Below, one piece after another: positions 1 to 6,305 of a stretch of DNA of 14,845 bases. Numbering within the stretch: position 1 is the stretch's first letter; each line of letters opens with the position of its first letter. The notes beneath the pieces are model-generated. The model did no database searches and was not told the DNA's origin. It saw nothing but the letters and a program-made list of their open reading frames with translations. The position numbers were made by a program, and so were the translations under genes. The stretch is taken from assembly GCA_036490795.1 (NCBI GenBank), contig DASXDG010000464.1, positions 1-14,845 of the forward strand, written 5' to 3'. The DNA is from JAFARZ01 sp036490795 (lineage in GTDB: Bacteria; Actinomycetota; Actinomycetes; Streptosporangiales; Streptosporangiaceae).

Positions 1-19
1 ACTCAGGTCGATACCGGGC

Positions 20-116
20 AGGCCGGGGCGAGCCCGGCCGGCATCTCCCGAACCAGGCCGGGGCGAGCCCGGCCGCCACCTCCCGAACCAGGCAGGCCGA
101 CCGGCACCTCCGGACC
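20..116. repeat. 35-bp tandem repeat carrying a GC hairpin
   Basis: Two nearly identical 35-bp units lie at 20-54 and 55-89, followed by a degenerate third copy from 90 to about 116. Each full unit contains the perfect dyad GGCCGGG-GCGAG-CCCGGCC (21-39 and 56-74), a 7-bp stem with a 5-nt loop, followed by a CTCCCGAACC-type tail. This could be a tandem terminator of an upstream gene or a short dispersed repeat. No T-run follows, as is usual in high-GC actinomycetes. Confidence 0.6.
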
Positions 117-258
117 GGGCGGGGCCGGCTCGGCGGCGCCACGGCCGGCAGTCGCCCGGGCGAGGGGTCCGTAACGCACGGGCCCCCTTGCCCGCAGGTA
201 CCGGAAGGGAAGGTACATCACGCACCCAAGCACCGCTATTTGTTATGAAAATCACAAA

Positions 259-299
259 GCAAGCCTTGGTTTGCTTGCAAGAAGTAACGGGGCTACGGT
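259..299 (+). promoter_or_regulatory. Probable promoter with a dyad over the -35 region
   Basis: A -35-like TTGCTT (271-276), a 17-bp spacer and a -10-like TACGGT (294-299) end 6 nt before the ATG at 306, placing transcription start on or next to the start codon. The inverted repeat GCAAGC (259-264) / GCTTGC (273-278) overlaps the -35 element and could be an operator. No Shine-Dalgarno sequence precedes 306, which fits a leaderless transcript. The reading is from sequence only. Confidence 0.5.
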
Positions 300-305
300 C
301 ACGGC

Positions 306-1040
306 ATGGCAGCTGACGAGCGGAAACATGTGATCGCGATCGGCGGCGGCATGATGATGCCGGAGGGCACCGTGCCGCTCCACCTCGACTACGCGTTGCG
401 CCTGAGCGGGCGGCGTGAGCCGAGGATTTGCGTGATCAACACTGCCGCGGGCGACGACCCGCGGTGGGCGATGCTGATGTATGACCGGTTCCTCGGGCAG
501 GCGGCGCGGGTTACCCACCTCGCGCTGTTCCCGATGCCGAACGTCTCCGACCCCGCGGACCTGTTGCTCTCCCAGGACGTGATCTTCGTGGGGGGCGGGA
601 GCGTGGCGAACATGCTCGCCGTATGGCGGGTGCACCAGCTAGATGTCATTATGCGCAAGGCCTGGCACGCGGGAATCGTGCTCAGCGGCTCAAGCGCGGG
701 CGGGATCTGCTGGTTCGAAGGCGGGACCACCGATTCGTTCGGACGGTCGCTGCGGCCCTTCACCGATGGGCTGGGGCTGCTGCCCGGAAGCTTCTGCCCG
801 CACTACAACTCCGAGAGCGGGCGGCGGCCGCTCTACCACCAGCTCATCACCGACGGCACGCTGGCTCCCGGGCTGGCCTGCGACGACGGCGTGGGCGCGC
901 ACTTCATCGACGAGGAGCTCACCGAGGTGATCGCGGACCGGCCAGGCTCAGGTGCCTACCGGGTCGGGCCCGGTTCCGGGGGGCACGGCATCGTGGAGAC
1001 GCCGATGCCCGCCCGGTATCTCGGCGAGCGGTCCGCCTAG
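306..1040 (+). CDS. Peptidase S51 family protein (dipeptidase E / cyanophycinase-like)
   Basis: A 244-residue cytoplasmic protein of peptidase family S51, serine peptidases related to aspartyl dipeptidase PepE and cyanophycinase with a class I glutamine-amidotransferase-like fold. Visible marks are an N-terminal beta strand with a glycine turn (IAIGGG, 9-15), VIFVGGGSVANML (92-104), the nucleophile elbow G-S-S-A-G-G (128-133; nucleophile probably Ser130) and CPHYNSE (164-170), whose His166 is the likely catalytic histidine. The length is close to the roughly 230 residues of PepE. There is no signal peptide or membrane segment. The substrate cannot be read from sequence: alpha-aspartyl dipeptides are the family precedent, but many actinobacterial members are untested. 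The ATG at 306 is chosen because the protein begins just before the first strand and a -10 hexamer lies 6 nt upstream. It appears monocistronic, separated from the kinase gene by 66 bp containing a strong dyad. Confidence 0.88.
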   Translation: MAADERKHVIAIGGGMMMPEGTVPLHLDYALRLSGRREPRICVINTAAGDDPRWAMLMYDRFLGQAARVTHLALFPMPNVSDPADLLLSQDVIFVGGGSVANMLAVWRVHQLDVIMRKAWHAGIVLSGSSAGGICWFEGGTTDSFGRSLRPFTDGLGLLPGSFCPHYNSESGRRPLYHQLITDGTLAPGLACDDGVGAHFIDEELTEVIADRPGSGAYRVGPGSGGHGIVETPMPARYLGERSA

Positions 1041-1076
1041 GGGCTGACCCCGGATTCCGCCCACAGGGGGACGACG

Positions 1077-1110
1077 GCACCGGACCAGGCCGTTTAACCT
1101 GGTCCGGTGC
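1077..1110. promoter_or_regulatory. Perfect 13-bp dyad over the kinase promoter and start
   Basis: GCACCGGACCAGG (1077-1089) and CCTGGTCCGGTGC (1098-1110) are exact reverse complements separated by CCGTTTAA. The dyad covers the probable -10 hexamer and the GTG start of the sensor kinase. As DNA it could be a repressor or autoregulator operator. In RNA reading through from the S51 gene it would form a strong hairpin 37 nt after that stop codon and could terminate it. The two roles are not exclusive. Confidence 0.65.
1095..1100 (+). promoter_or_regulatory. Probable -10 hexamer TAACCT of leaderless kinase mRNA
   Basis: TAACCT ends exactly 6 nt before the GTG at 1107, so transcription would start at the first base of the start codon. 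No clear -35 is visible and there is no Shine-Dalgarno sequence, which fits leaderless translation from GTG. Confidence 0.5.
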
Positions 1111-2273
1111 ACGGACTATACGCCTGGCTGCGCCGCCACCCCCGTTTCGTGGACGGGACGCTGGCGCTGGGCGTCCTCGCGCTCGGCCTGCTCCCGACGA
1201 TGTGGCAGCGCGTCCCCTGGATCGTGGCCATCATCGTGGTGCTGGCCGGCACGGTGGTATACCGGCGTCAGCACCCGGTCGCGGCGTTCGCGCTGGGCAT
1301 CGCGGCCGGTGCGGTTCAGGTCGCGACCATCCGCATGGCGAACGCGGCGGATTTCGCCCTGATGATCTTGCTGTACACGCTGGCGGCGTACCGGCCACGG
1401 CGGGTATCTCTGTACGGGCTGGGTGCCTGCCTGGTGGGCGGCCTCGTGGCCAGTGTGCAATGGGGCGTGTTCGACCGGACCCGGCCGTCGACAGCGGTGG
1501 TCGGGCTGGGGGCGCTGCTCGCCTTTCCGCTGCTGGCCTGGCTGCTCGGAGACGGGGTGCGCTGGCGGCGTGGCTACTACCTGGCGCTGGAGGAACGGGC
1601 GGCGCGGCTGGAGCGCGAACGCGAGGCGCTGGCCCAGGTCGCGGCCGCGGCCGAGCGGGCCAGGATCGCGCGGGAGATGCACGACGTGGTGGCGCACAAC
1701 GTGAGCGTGATGGTGATCCAGGCGGACGGTGGCCTGTACGCACTGGACGCGGCGCCGGACAAGACGCGGAACGCGCTGACCACGATCAGCCAGACCGGAC
1801 GGCAGGCGCTGGCGGAGATGCGGCGGCTGCTCGGCGTCCTGCGCGAGGCCGGCCCGGTGGCGGCGCTGGGTCCGATGCCCGGTATGGGCGACCTCGAGCC
1901 GCTGATCGAGCAGACCAGGGCGGCGGGGATACCGGTGACGTTCAGCAGCAGCGGCACCCCGCCGCGGGATCTGGACGGCGGGGCGGACCTGGCCGCGTAC
2001 CGGATCGTGCAGGAGGCATTGACCAACGTGCGCAAGCACGGCGGGCCGAGGGTGGCCGCCACGGTGACCGTGCGGTACGGCGAGCACGGGCTGACCATCA
2101 CGGTGGCCGACGACGGCCGTGGCGCCGCGACCGCGTACCAGGACGAGCCGGGGCACGGGCTGGCCGGGATGCGCGAGCGGGTGGCGATGTATGGCGGCAC
2201 GGTGGCGGCCGGGCCGCGACCCGGCGGCGGGTTTGAAGTGGTCGCGACCGTGCCGGTGCGGAGCGCGGCATGA
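1107..2273 (+). CDS. Two-component sensor histidine kinase, NarL/DesK type (HisKA_3)
   Basis: A 388-residue membrane sensor kinase. Residues about 15-150 hold five or six hydrophobic segments with almost no extracellular loop, so it probably senses within or at the membrane. A charged coiled-coil linker (about 160-185) leads to the HisKA_3 dimerisation domain, R-I-A-R-E-M-H-D-V-V-A-H, with His192 as phospho-acceptor. The HATPase domain is intact: N box QEALTNVRKH (302-311), G1 VADDGRG (333-339) and G2 GHGLAGMRER (349-358). The GTG at 1107 is supported by a -10 hexamer 6 nt upstream and by the protein starting just before the first membrane segment. The stop overlaps the regulator start as ATGA, indicating coupled translation. 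The signal is unknown. By position it probably controls the ABC transporter at 3004-6170. Confidence 0.93.
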   Translation: MHGLYAWLRRHPRFVDGTLALGVLALGLLPTMWQRVPWIVAIIVVLAGTVVYRRQHPVAAFALGIAAGAVQVATIRMANAADFALMILLYTLAAYRPRRVSLYGLGACLVGGLVASVQWGVFDRTRPSTAVVGLGALLAFPLLAWLLGDGVRWRRGYYLALEERAARLEREREALAQVAAAAERARIAREMHDVVAHNVSVMVIQADGGLYALDAAPDKTRNALTTISQTGRQALAEMRRLLGVLREAGPVAALGPMPGMGDLEPLIEQTRAAGIPVTFSSSGTPPRDLDGGADLAAYRIVQEALTNVRKHGGPRVAATVTVRYGEHGLTITVADDGRGAATAYQDEPGHGLAGMRERVAMYGGTVAAGPRPGGGFEVVATVPVRSAA

Positions 2274-2935
2274 TCAGGGTCGCGCTGGTCGATGACCAGG
2301 AACTTGTCAGGACCGGGTTCCGGATGGTGCTTGAGGCGCAGCCGGACATGACCGTCACCGGCGAGGCGGGCGACGGCGAGGAGGCGATAGCGCTCGCAGC
2401 CGGACAGCCGAGGCCAGACGTCATGGTGATGGACGTGCGGATGCCACGGCTGGACGGGGTGGCCGCGGCGCGGCGGATCTGCGCGGCCGGCGACCGGCCC
2501 AGGGTGCTCATGCTGACCACGTTCGACCTGGACGAGTACGCCTTCGCCGCGCTGAAGGCGGGCGCGAGCGGTTTCCTGCTCAAGGACGTGCCGCCGCACG
2601 AGCTGCTGTTCGCGATCCGGTGCGTGCATGCCGGCGACTCGGTGGTGGCGCCGTCCACGACGCGGCGGCTGATCGACAGGTTCGCTCCCCTGCTGCCCGC
2701 GTCCGGCGGCGTGGCGCCGCCCGGCCTGGACAGGCTCACCGAACGCGAACGCGACGTCCTGATCCAGGTCGCCGCCGGGCTGTCCAACGCGGAGATCGCG
2801 GTCCGCCTGTTCGTGTCCGAAGCGACGGTCAAGACGCACGTCGGGCGGATCCTGGCCAAGCTGGGCCTGCGCGACCGCGTGCAGGCGGTCGTGCTCGCGT
2901 ACGAGACCGGCCTGGTGAAGGCCCGTCCTACCTAA
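2270..2935 (+). CDS. Response regulator, NarL/FixJ family (REC + LuxR-type HTH)
   Basis: A 221-residue DNA-binding response regulator. The receiver domain (1-120) has the acidic pair Asp8/Asp9, phospho-acceptor Asp55 (VMVMDVRMP), conserved Thr83/Thr84 and Lys105 (GFLLKD). The LuxR-type helix-turn-helix lies at about 155-213, with LTERERDVL and the recognition region SEATVKTHVGRILAKLGLRDR. All phosphorylation residues are present, so it should be a standard partner of the kinase it overlaps by 4 nt. Likely targets are the next promoter (just before 3004) and possibly its own operon; this is inference from neighbourhood. The downstream gene starts 68 bp later from its own apparent promoter. Confidence 0.94.
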   Translation: MIRVALVDDQELVRTGFRMVLEAQPDMTVTGEAGDGEEAIALAAGQPRPDVMVMDVRMPRLDGVAAARRICAAGDRPRVLMLTTFDLDEYAFAALKAGASGFLLKDVPPHELLFAIRCVHAGDSVVAPSTTRRLIDRFAPLLPASGGVAPPGLDRLTERERDVLIQVAAGLSNAEIAVRLFVSEATVKTHVGRILAKLGLRDRVQAVVLAYETGLVKARPT

Positions 2936-2989
2936 AGGCGTACGGATAGTTCACCATCGCGGCCGGCGCGGCAGCGCAGCGCGGATACC

Positions 2990-2995
2990 TAGCGT
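2990..2995 (+). promoter_or_regulatory. Probable -10 hexamer TAGCGT before the ABC ATPase gene
   Basis: TAGCGT ends 8 nt before the ATG at 3004 and no Shine-Dalgarno sequence intervenes, so the transporter operon is probably leaderless. No good -35 is visible, which would fit an activator-dependent promoter, for example one bound by the preceding response regulator. That last point is inference. Confidence 0.45.
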
Positions 2996-3003
2996 TCGGT
3001 GCC

Positions 3004-3669
3004 ATGACGGTATCGACGAAAGATCTGGTGAAGATATACGGCTCGGGCGAGACCAGCGTCACCGCGCTGGACGGCGTCACGCTCGAGTTCAGGACGGGCG
3101 AGCTGACCGCGATCATGGGCCCATCCGGCTCGGGCAAGTCCACGCTGATGCACTGCCTGGCCGGCCTGGACACCGCGACGTCCGGCTCGGTGCGGCTCGG
3201 TGACACCGAGCTGACCGGGCTGCCGGACAAGCAGCTGACGCTGCTGCGCCGCAAGCGGGTGGGTTTCGTGTTCCAGTCGTTCAACCTGCTGCCCGCGCTC
3301 ACCGCCGAGCAGAACATCCGGTTGCCGCTCGACCTGGCCGGCCGGCGGCCCGACCCGGCGCTGTGGAACCACCTGATCGGCCGCCTCGGCCTGGCCACGC
3401 GGCTCAATCACCGGCCGGGCGAGCTGTCCGGCGGGCAGCAGCAGCGGGTCGCCTGCGCCCGGGCGCTGATCACCCAGCCGGACGTGATCTTCGCGGACGA
3501 GCCCACCGGCAACCTGGACTCGGCCAGCGGGGCGGAGGTGCTCGCCTTCCTTCGCTTGTCGGTGCGCGAGCTCCGCCAGACCGTGATCATAGTGACACAC
3601 GACCAGGTGGCCGCCAGCTACGCCGACCGCGTGGTGGCACTCGCGGACGGGCGGGTGACCCGGTGCTGA
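3004..3669 (+). CDS. ABC transporter ATPase, MacB/LolD type
   Basis: A 221-residue ATP-binding subunit of the MacB/LolD/FtsE group, which partners FtsX-fold permeases and drives mechanotransmission rather than classic substrate channelling. All motifs are intact: Walker A GPSGSGKST (39-47), Q-loop Gln91 in VFQSFNLLP, signature LSGGQQQR (141-148), Walker B VIFADEP with catalytic Glu166, D-loop NLD (170-172) and switch His199. The length is typical. The end overlaps the permease start by 7 nt (GTG at 3663, stop at 3667-3669), so the two proteins are almost certainly one transporter. Family members export macrolides or antimicrobial peptides or move lipoproteins and envelope factors. Next to a two-component pair, an envelope-stress or peptide-resistance role is the best inference. 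Confidence 0.94.
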   Translation: MTVSTKDLVKIYGSGETSVTALDGVTLEFRTGELTAIMGPSGSGKSTLMHCLAGLDTATSGSVRLGDTELTGLPDKQLTLLRRKRVGFVFQSFNLLPALTAEQNIRLPLDLAGRRPDPALWNHLIGRLGLATRLNHRPGELSGGQQQRVACARALITQPDVIFADEPTGNLDSASGAEVLAFLRLSVRELRQTVIIVTHDQVAASYADRVVALADGRVTRC

Positions 3670-6170
3670 CCTTCGTCCTGGCTGGCCTGCGGTACCGCCG
3701 GGCCCGGCTGCTGCTGTCGTCGGTCGCGGTGGCGCTCGGCGTCGCCTTCGTCTCCGGCACGCTGCTGCTGAACGCGTCCATGAACGCCTCCTACTACTCG
3801 CGTTTCGCCACCGGGGCGGCGAACGTCGCGGCGCTGGTCGCGGCGCCGCACTCCGGCAATCCACCCGGCCAGTTCGGCGGCCAGACGGTGCCCAGATCGC
3901 TGCTCGGCACCATCCGCGACATTGACGGCGTCGCCGCCGCCGACGGGCGGGTGATCGGGCCGGCCGCGATCCTCGACCCGGCCACCGGCCACGTCGCGGG
4001 CAATGGCTTCGGCGTGAACGTGACCGCCGCGGATCCGTCGCTGAGCGGCTTCACGCTCGTCTCCGGCCACCTCCCTGACGCCCCCGATGAGGTCGACATC
4101 GATAAATCGACAGCGGCCGACGAGCACCTCACGGTCGGCCAGCAAGTGAAGGTAGTGACCAGCACCGGGGGGATCCGGGTCTTCACCCTGGCCGGGACCA
4201 TCAGCACCGGCGTGAACCCGGGCATCGGGAACAGCACGGTGCTGGCCTTCCAGACCAGCGAGGCATTCAGCGTCACCGGCCAGTCCAGCTACGCGCTGAT
4301 CGTGGCCAGGGCCAGACCTGGCGTTTCCCAGCACTCGCTCGCCACCCGTCTTGCCGCCGTAGCCCGCGGCTACCAGGTGCAGACCGGCGCGCAGTTCGCC
4401 AGCGAGGAAGCCAACGACACCACCGGCGTCGGCTCGGTCCTCACCACCGGCATCTTGATCTTCGCGGCGATCGCGCTGATCGTGGCGTGCATCGTCATCT
4501 ACAACACGTTCGGCATCTTGATCGCGCAGCGGTCAAGGGAGTTCGCGTTGCTGCGCTGCGTGGGAGCGTCCCGGCGGCAGGTATTCCGCGCGATGCTCGG
4601 CGAGGCGCTGTGCGTGGGCCTGGCCTCCTCGGCGGGCGGCCTGCTGCTTGGCATCGCGCTGAGCTGGGTGCTCGGCCATGTGCTGGCGCCGCCGGGAACC
4701 GGTCCCGCACCGCTGGTCATCGCCCCCTCGGCGGTGGCGGTCGCGGTCATCACCGGGGTCGTGGTCACGGTCGGCGCCTCGGTGCTGCCGGCCGCCGCGG
4801 CCACCCGGATAGCGCCGGTGGCGGCCGTGAGCGGGGCGGGGGCGCTGGCGGCGGTCACCCGGCGATCGAGCTGGCTGCGGGTCGCGTTCGCGGCAGTGAC
4901 CGCTGTCGCCGGGCTGGCGCTCACCTTGGCCGGCCTGCACACCAAGATCCCGGCTGGCTTGTTCGAGGTCGCCGCCGGCGGCTGCGTGTTCTTCCTGGCC
5001 GTGCTCGCCCTCGGCCCGCTGATCACCCCGCCGCTGGTCGCCTTGCTGGCTGCCCCCTGGCGCGCGGTGATCACCCGGATGGCCGTGGCCAACGCCCGCC
5101 GTAACCCGCACCGGATCGCGGCCAGCACCGCGGCGCTGACCATCGGCGTCACGCTGATGACCTTGTTCACCGTGGTGTTCTCCTCGGTCCAGGCCTCCAC
5201 CGACGCGGCCATCGCCGGCCACTACCCGTTCGACTACGTGGTGGAGACCAGCGGCTCCCAGCTTGTCCCGCCCAGGGTGGTCAGCGCGCTCGACCGCGCC
5301 CCCGGACTGAGCACTGTCGCCTCGGTGTACACCCAGCACACCACCGTGAACGGACACCAGCTGCTGCTCGGCGCGTACTCCCATGACGCGCTCGGCGTCA
5401 TGCTCAAACCGAAGATGGTGGCCGGCTCGCTGGCCGCGGTCGGACCGGGCACCGCGGCTGCGGGCAGCGGCCGGGTTGGTTCGTTCATCGAGGTGAGCAC
5501 CCCGGATGCGGGCACAGTCCGGCTGCGCGTGGTCGCCGTGTACAACGTTAGTGCCTACCGGACGCCGGTCCCCGACGTGCTGATCTCGACCGCGGACTTC
5601 GTCAGGGGCTTCCGGCCCGCGGGCCCGGGCGCGGTGGTGATCGACGCGTCGCCTGGCGTCTCCACCGCGAGCTCGCGCGCGGCGGTAAACGCGGCGGTCG
5701 CCAGTGACCCGCTGCTCAAGGTGGACACGCTGGCCGACTACAAGGCGACGCTGAACAGCGGGGTCGACTCCATCCTGGACCTGGTGACGGCGCTGGTGGC
5801 ACTGGCGGTCCTGATCGCGCTGACCGGGATTTCCAACACGCTCACGCTGTCGGTGATCGAACGGACCAGGGAATCGGCGCTGCTGCGCGCGCTCGGCCTG
5901 ACCAGAGGCCAGCTCCGCCAGATGCTGCTGACCGAGGCCGTGCTGATGGCGGTGGTAGCCGTGCTGCTCGGCGGCGGGCTGGGCATCGGCTTCGGCGCCG
6001 CCATCATCGGCTCGATGGAGCACTCGGGCAACGGCATCGGGACGCTGTCGGTGCCGTTCGGCCACCTGGCGCTGTACGCGGTGATCGCGGCCGTGGCGGG
6101 CATGGTGGCCGGCGTGCTGCCGTCCCGGCGCGCGGCGAGGACCGACCTCCTGACTCAATTGCGCGATTGA
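3663..6170 (+). CDS. ABC transporter permease with two FtsX domains (MacB-like)
   Basis: An 835-residue permease of the actinobacterial duplicated FtsX type. The start is GTG at 3663: it gives RYRRARLLLSS followed at once by transmembrane segment 1 (about 17-37), as expected, and overlaps the ATPase stop. The same frame is open further upstream, but that part lies inside the ATPase gene. The order is TM1, a large extracytoplasmic MacB-PCD-like domain (about 40-255), FtsX domain 1 with three TMs (about 258-380, including FALLRCVGASRRQVFRAMLG), two linker TMs (about 404-465), TM (about 485-508) after the ANARRNPHR motif, a second extracytoplasmic domain, and FtsX domain 2 (about 697-825, with SALLRALGLTRGQLRQMLL). 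About ten TMs are expected. The C-terminus, SRRAARTDLLTQLRD, is the usual FtsX-family ending. The stop lies inside a dyad at 6155-6201. Confidence 0.93.
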   Translation: MLTFVLAGLRYRRARLLLSSVAVALGVAFVSGTLLLNASMNASYYSRFATGAANVAALVAAPHSGNPPGQFGGQTVPRSLLGTIRDIDGVAAADGRVIGPAAILDPATGHVAGNGFGVNVTAADPSLSGFTLVSGHLPDAPDEVDIDKSTAADEHLTVGQQVKVVTSTGGIRVFTLAGTISTGVNPGIGNSTVLAFQTSEAFSVTGQSSYALIVARARPGVSQHSLATRLAAVARGYQVQTGAQFASEEANDTTGVGSVLTTGILIFAAIALIVACIVIYNTFGILIAQRSREFALLRCVGASRRQVFRAMLGEALCVGLASSAGGLLLGIALSWVLGHVLAPPGTGPAPLVIAPSAVAVAVITGVVVTVGASVLPAAAATRIAPVAAVSGAGALAAVTRRSSWLRVAFAAVTAVAGLALTLAGLHTKIPAGLFEVAAGGCVFFLAVLALGPLITPPLVALLAAPWRAVITRMAVANARRNPHRIAASTAALTIGVTLMTLFTVVFSSVQASTDAAIAGHYPFDYVVETSGSQLVPPRVVSALDRAPGLSTVASVYTQHTTVNGHQLLLGAYSHDALGVMLKPKMVAGSLAAVGPGTAAAGSGRVGSFIEVSTPDAGTVRLRVVAVYNVSAYRTPVPDVLISTADFVRGFRPAGPGAVVIDASPGVSTASSRAAVNAAVASDPLLKVDTLADYKATLNSGVDSILDLVTALVALAVLIALTGISNTLTLSVIERTRESALLRALGLTRGQLRQMLLTEAVLMAVVAVLLGGGLGIGFGAAIIGSMEHSGNGIGTLSVPFGHLALYAVIAAVAGMVAGVLPSRRAARTDLLTQLRD

Positions 6171-6201
6171 CTTCGCTAGAGCGTGTCGATCGCGCAATTG
6201 A
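6155..6201. terminator. Dyad spanning the permease stop codon, probable terminator
   Basis: The arms TCAATTGCGCGAT (6155-6167) and ATCGCGCAATTGA (6189-6201) are a perfect 13-bp inverted repeat with a 21-nt loop; the permease TGA (6168-6170) directly follows the left arm. It would form a stable hairpin at the 3' end of the transporter mRNA. The right arm runs into TTGAC-TTG-GTCAA (6198-6210), a small second dyad that resembles a repressor half-site pair, so part of this region could instead be regulatory. Confidence 0.55.
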
Positions 6202-6236
6202 CTTGGTCAAGTAAATCGCCGCGGAGGCTGCATCGC

Positions 6237-6262
6237 CGCACCAAAGGCCCGCACCAAAGGCC
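6237..6262 (+). repeat. 13-bp tandem direct repeat
   Basis: CGCACCAAAGGCC occurs twice head to tail (6237-6249 and 6250-6262), just upstream of the dehydrogenase promoter. It is placed where activator half-sites or the -35 region would lie, but may simply be a slippage duplication. Confidence 0.6.
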
Positions 6263-6271
6263 CGCGCCATC

Positions 6272-6305
6272 GCCCGCATTCTAGAACACGTTCTAGAATG
6301 CGGGC
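6272..6305. promoter_or_regulatory. KstR-type operator overlapping the -10 of the dehydrogenase gene
   Basis: A perfect 16-bp inverted repeat, GCCCGCATTCTAGAAC (6272-6287) and its complement (6290-6305) with AC between, ends directly against the ATG at 6306. Its core TAGAACACGTTCTA (6282-6295) matches TnnAACnnGTTnnA, the published motif of KstR, the TetR-family repressor of cholesterol and lipid catabolism in mycobacteria and relatives. The -10 hexamer TAGAAT (6294-6299) lies inside the right arm and ends 6 nt before the ATG. A bound repressor would block transcription of a leaderless mRNA. Confidence 0.75.

Larger units (their letters stand above)
1..305. other. Intergenic region upstream of the S51 peptidase gene
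   Basis: I see no convincing gene here. The first 130 bases are very GC-rich and repetitive (see the repeat at 20-116). All three forward frames lack a plausible start plus coding pattern. The reverse frame starting at 233 encodes a Pro/Gly/Arg-rich peptide of the kind produced by repetitive GC-rich DNA. From about 230 to 290 the sequence becomes clearly AT-richer, which fits a promoter region for the gene at 306. The left part may be the 3' flank or terminator region of a gene outside the window. Confidence 0.6.

Noticed and set aside
3..233. 76-codon minus-strand frame at the left edge
   Set aside because: It is generated by the GC-rich repeats, with no family features and no ribosome site seen.
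623..2236. 537-codon plus-strand frame crossing the S51 and kinase genes
   Set aside because: It spans two genes with clear family motifs in other frames, and its product is Arg/Gly/Ala-rich low complexity: a high-GC shadow.
3363..3662. Upstream extension of the permease frame
   Set aside because: It lies wholly inside the ATPase gene. The GTG at 3663 gives the expected N-terminus and a normal 7-nt overlap.
4533..6197. 554-codon minus-strand frame opposite the FtsX permease
   Set aside because: It is antisense to conserved permease motifs, and its product is rich in His, Arg, Gln and Gly with no domain.
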